A DNA stretch of 64,000 nucleotides from Gemmobacter caeruleus. GTDB taxonomy: Bacteria > Pseudomonadota > Alphaproteobacteria > Rhodobacterales > Rhodobacteraceae. Under the pieces are notes generated by a model, which was not told the DNA's origin, searched no databases, and saw only the letters and a list, made by a program, of their open reading frames with translations. The stretch lies in the NCBI RefSeq assembly GCF_008271655.1, contig NZ_VKKX01000011.1:682001-746000 (forward strand). Reading direction: 5' to 3'. Every line of letters starts with the position of its first letter. The stretch's first letter is position 1. Below, one piece after another: positions 62,984 to 64,000 of the stretch. Made by a program: the position numbers and the translations under genes.

Positions 62984-63868
62984 TCAGATATCCTCGCCCT
63001 GCACCATGCGCGCCGCCGCCCGGCCCAGATCGCGGCTGACGCGGACAAAGCTCGCGTCAAAGGCGGCAAACAGCGCGGCATTCAGTTGCCGGCCGGCCTC
63101 GGTCTCGGAAAAGGCCTGATAGGCCTGCATTTCCTCATCCGAAAGCGGCTGATAGGCCAGTGTCAGATAGGGCCAGAGCCATTCCTCGGCATCGGCGCGC
63201 ACCTGGGCCTCCTGGCTCCAGACTTCCGACAGCATGTCGGCCTCGCTCATCTGCCCGTCCAGCGCGCCGCCTTCGGCCAGGCCCTTGTAAAAGGCGAAAT
63301 TGGCGTTCAGCCCGCCCATCACATTCATCTCGATCAGGTCATTGGTCGCCACAAAGCGGCGCAGCGCCTCGACCCGGGGGGCGGCCTGGGTCTCAAGATC
63401 GGCGGCGGCCTCGCGGGCGGCGGCCTCGGTCGCCTCGTCCAGCAGGGCGCGCCGGGCCTCCAGTTCCAGCGAGAGGATCTTCTGGCCGGTGGGCGATCCG
63501 AAAAACGCCTGCGCCGCGCTCAGCGCCTGCGGATGCGCGGCCAGTTCCTGCGCCAGCCGGTTCTCGATATCGCGCAGCAGCACCGCCGGATCGTAGATGC
63601 GCGCCACGCTGGCCTCCCAGTCGGGGCCGCCGCGACCGGGGAACATCTCGTCCTGCAACTGCTTGCCGTAATCGACGCCCTCGGCGCGCATGACATCGAC
63701 AATGCCGGGCAGCAGCAGCGTTTCCGAAAGTTTGCGCGCCTGGGCCGTCAGCGCCGGCGGCACCGTCACCTCGGCCCGGAGCGGCGCAGCCCCCAAGCCG
63801 GCCAGGCCCAGCAGCCCCGCCCCGAGAAGCATGCGCAGGCCCTGTCGCAGCCCTTGGCCCTTGTGCAT
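62984..63868 (-). CDS. DUF2059 domain exported protein
   Basis: 294 residues with an N-terminal signal peptide (RQGLRMLLGAGLLGLAGLGAAPLRAEV) and DUF2059-type helix pairs (about 210-270, YLTLAYQPLSDEEMQAYQAFSETEAGRQLNAALFAAFD). It also has a Cys-free central region rich in Ala/Glu helices. Start follows AAGGAG. The family's function is unknown. It lies before the AI-2E gene (70 bases). Confidence 0.82.
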   Translation of the reverse strand: MHKGQGLRQGLRMLLGAGLLGLAGLGAAPLRAEVTVPPALTAQARKLSETLLLPGIVDVMRAEGVDYGKQLQDEMFPGRGGPDWEASVARIYDPAVLLRDIENRLAQELAAHPQALSAAQAFFGSPTGQKILSLELEARRALLDEATEAAAREAAADLETQAAPRVEALRRFVATNDLIEMNVMGGLNANFAFYKGLAEGGALDGQMSEADMLSEVWSQEAQVRADAEEWLWPYLTLAYQPLSDEEMQAYQAFSETEAGRQLNAALFAAFDASFVRVSRDLGRAAARMVQGEDI

Positions 63869-64000
63869 CGAACGCTCCTTACCCTTGTCGACTCGGCCAG
63901 GCTCACAACCCGCGCCTGTCCTGTGCAACAGCTAATCGCTGCACCCCCGCTTGCCAAGGGATCGCAGGGGGTTGCCCGAACACGAGCCCGTGCGCCGACC
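63869..64000. other. intergenic sequence at window end
   Basis: Last 132 bases. No coding region can be supported; it should contain the promoter of the minus-strand DUF2059 gene. TTGCAC lies at about 63924-63929 on the minus strand but without a clear -10. Sequence continues beyond the window. Confidence 0.35.

Overview
The window is high-GC chromosomal DNA from an alphaproteobacterium, most probably a member of the Rhodobacteraceae/Paracoccaceae (Rhodobacter-Paracoccus type). The evidence is the family-level resemblance of almost every protein, a dnaG-rpoD pair, an NDUFA12-type Complex I accessory subunit, HdaA, DUF2155 and DUF6476 proteins, a perfect FNR-type box, GANTC sites, and frequent GTG/TTG starts with ATGA-type stop/start overlaps. 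I see no tRNA, rRNA, CRISPR array, insertion sequence or prophage; genes are tightly packed and the region reads as ordinary core and accessory chromosome.

Layout. 1-6.9 kb: 3' part of trmB, a Do-like periplasmic protease, a YciA thioesterase, a minus-strand cell-envelope set (peptidoglycan-binding lipoprotein, HD hydrolase, L,D-transpeptidase), a [2Fe-2S] ferredoxin, an exported VCBS-like protein, DUF1178 and NUDIX. 7-12.4 kb: acetylpolyamine-deacetylase-like protein, thpR, waaA, an FNR-box-preceded di-haem cytochrome c peroxidase, and two tandem exported paralogues of unknown function. 12.4-21 kb: a minus-strand cluster with a polyamine-type ABC importer flanked by two amidases, with an RTX protein gene inside it. 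21-33 kb: ArsR/AHSA1 pair, rluD, an amidohydrolase behind a 418-base structured leader, nitroreductase, ABC-F ATPase, dnaG, rpoD, NDUFA12, MlaD-like protein, DUF2155. 33-36 kb: aat, accC, accB.

36-52.7 kb holds the reductive pyrimidine degradation pathway: PreT/PreA (uracil or thymine to the dihydro form), HydA (ring opening), HyuC (release of beta-alanine, CO2 and ammonia) and an omega-amino acid:pyruvate aminotransferase. With these go two RutR-like TetR regulators, a cupin, a four-gene NMT1-type ABC importer and a Kup potassium transporter. Three RutR-type palindromes sit in front of the aminotransferase and hyuC. 52.7-64 kb: an ScfR/PrpR-type regulator, then a long minus-strand run with an EEP-family hydrolase, a DnaJ/TerB protein, GNAT, VOC, ppx, ppk, hdaA, an AI-2E-family transporter and a DUF2059 protein.

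The most unusual recurring signal is not a gene. Seven copies of a composite element (a perfect GC hairpin, often with a TGTCT-like loop, then a conserved box close to ATATTTTTGAACAGATGAA) lie immediately downstream of genes and always in the orientation of the gene they follow. In one case the ATG of the box is the start codon of the next gene.
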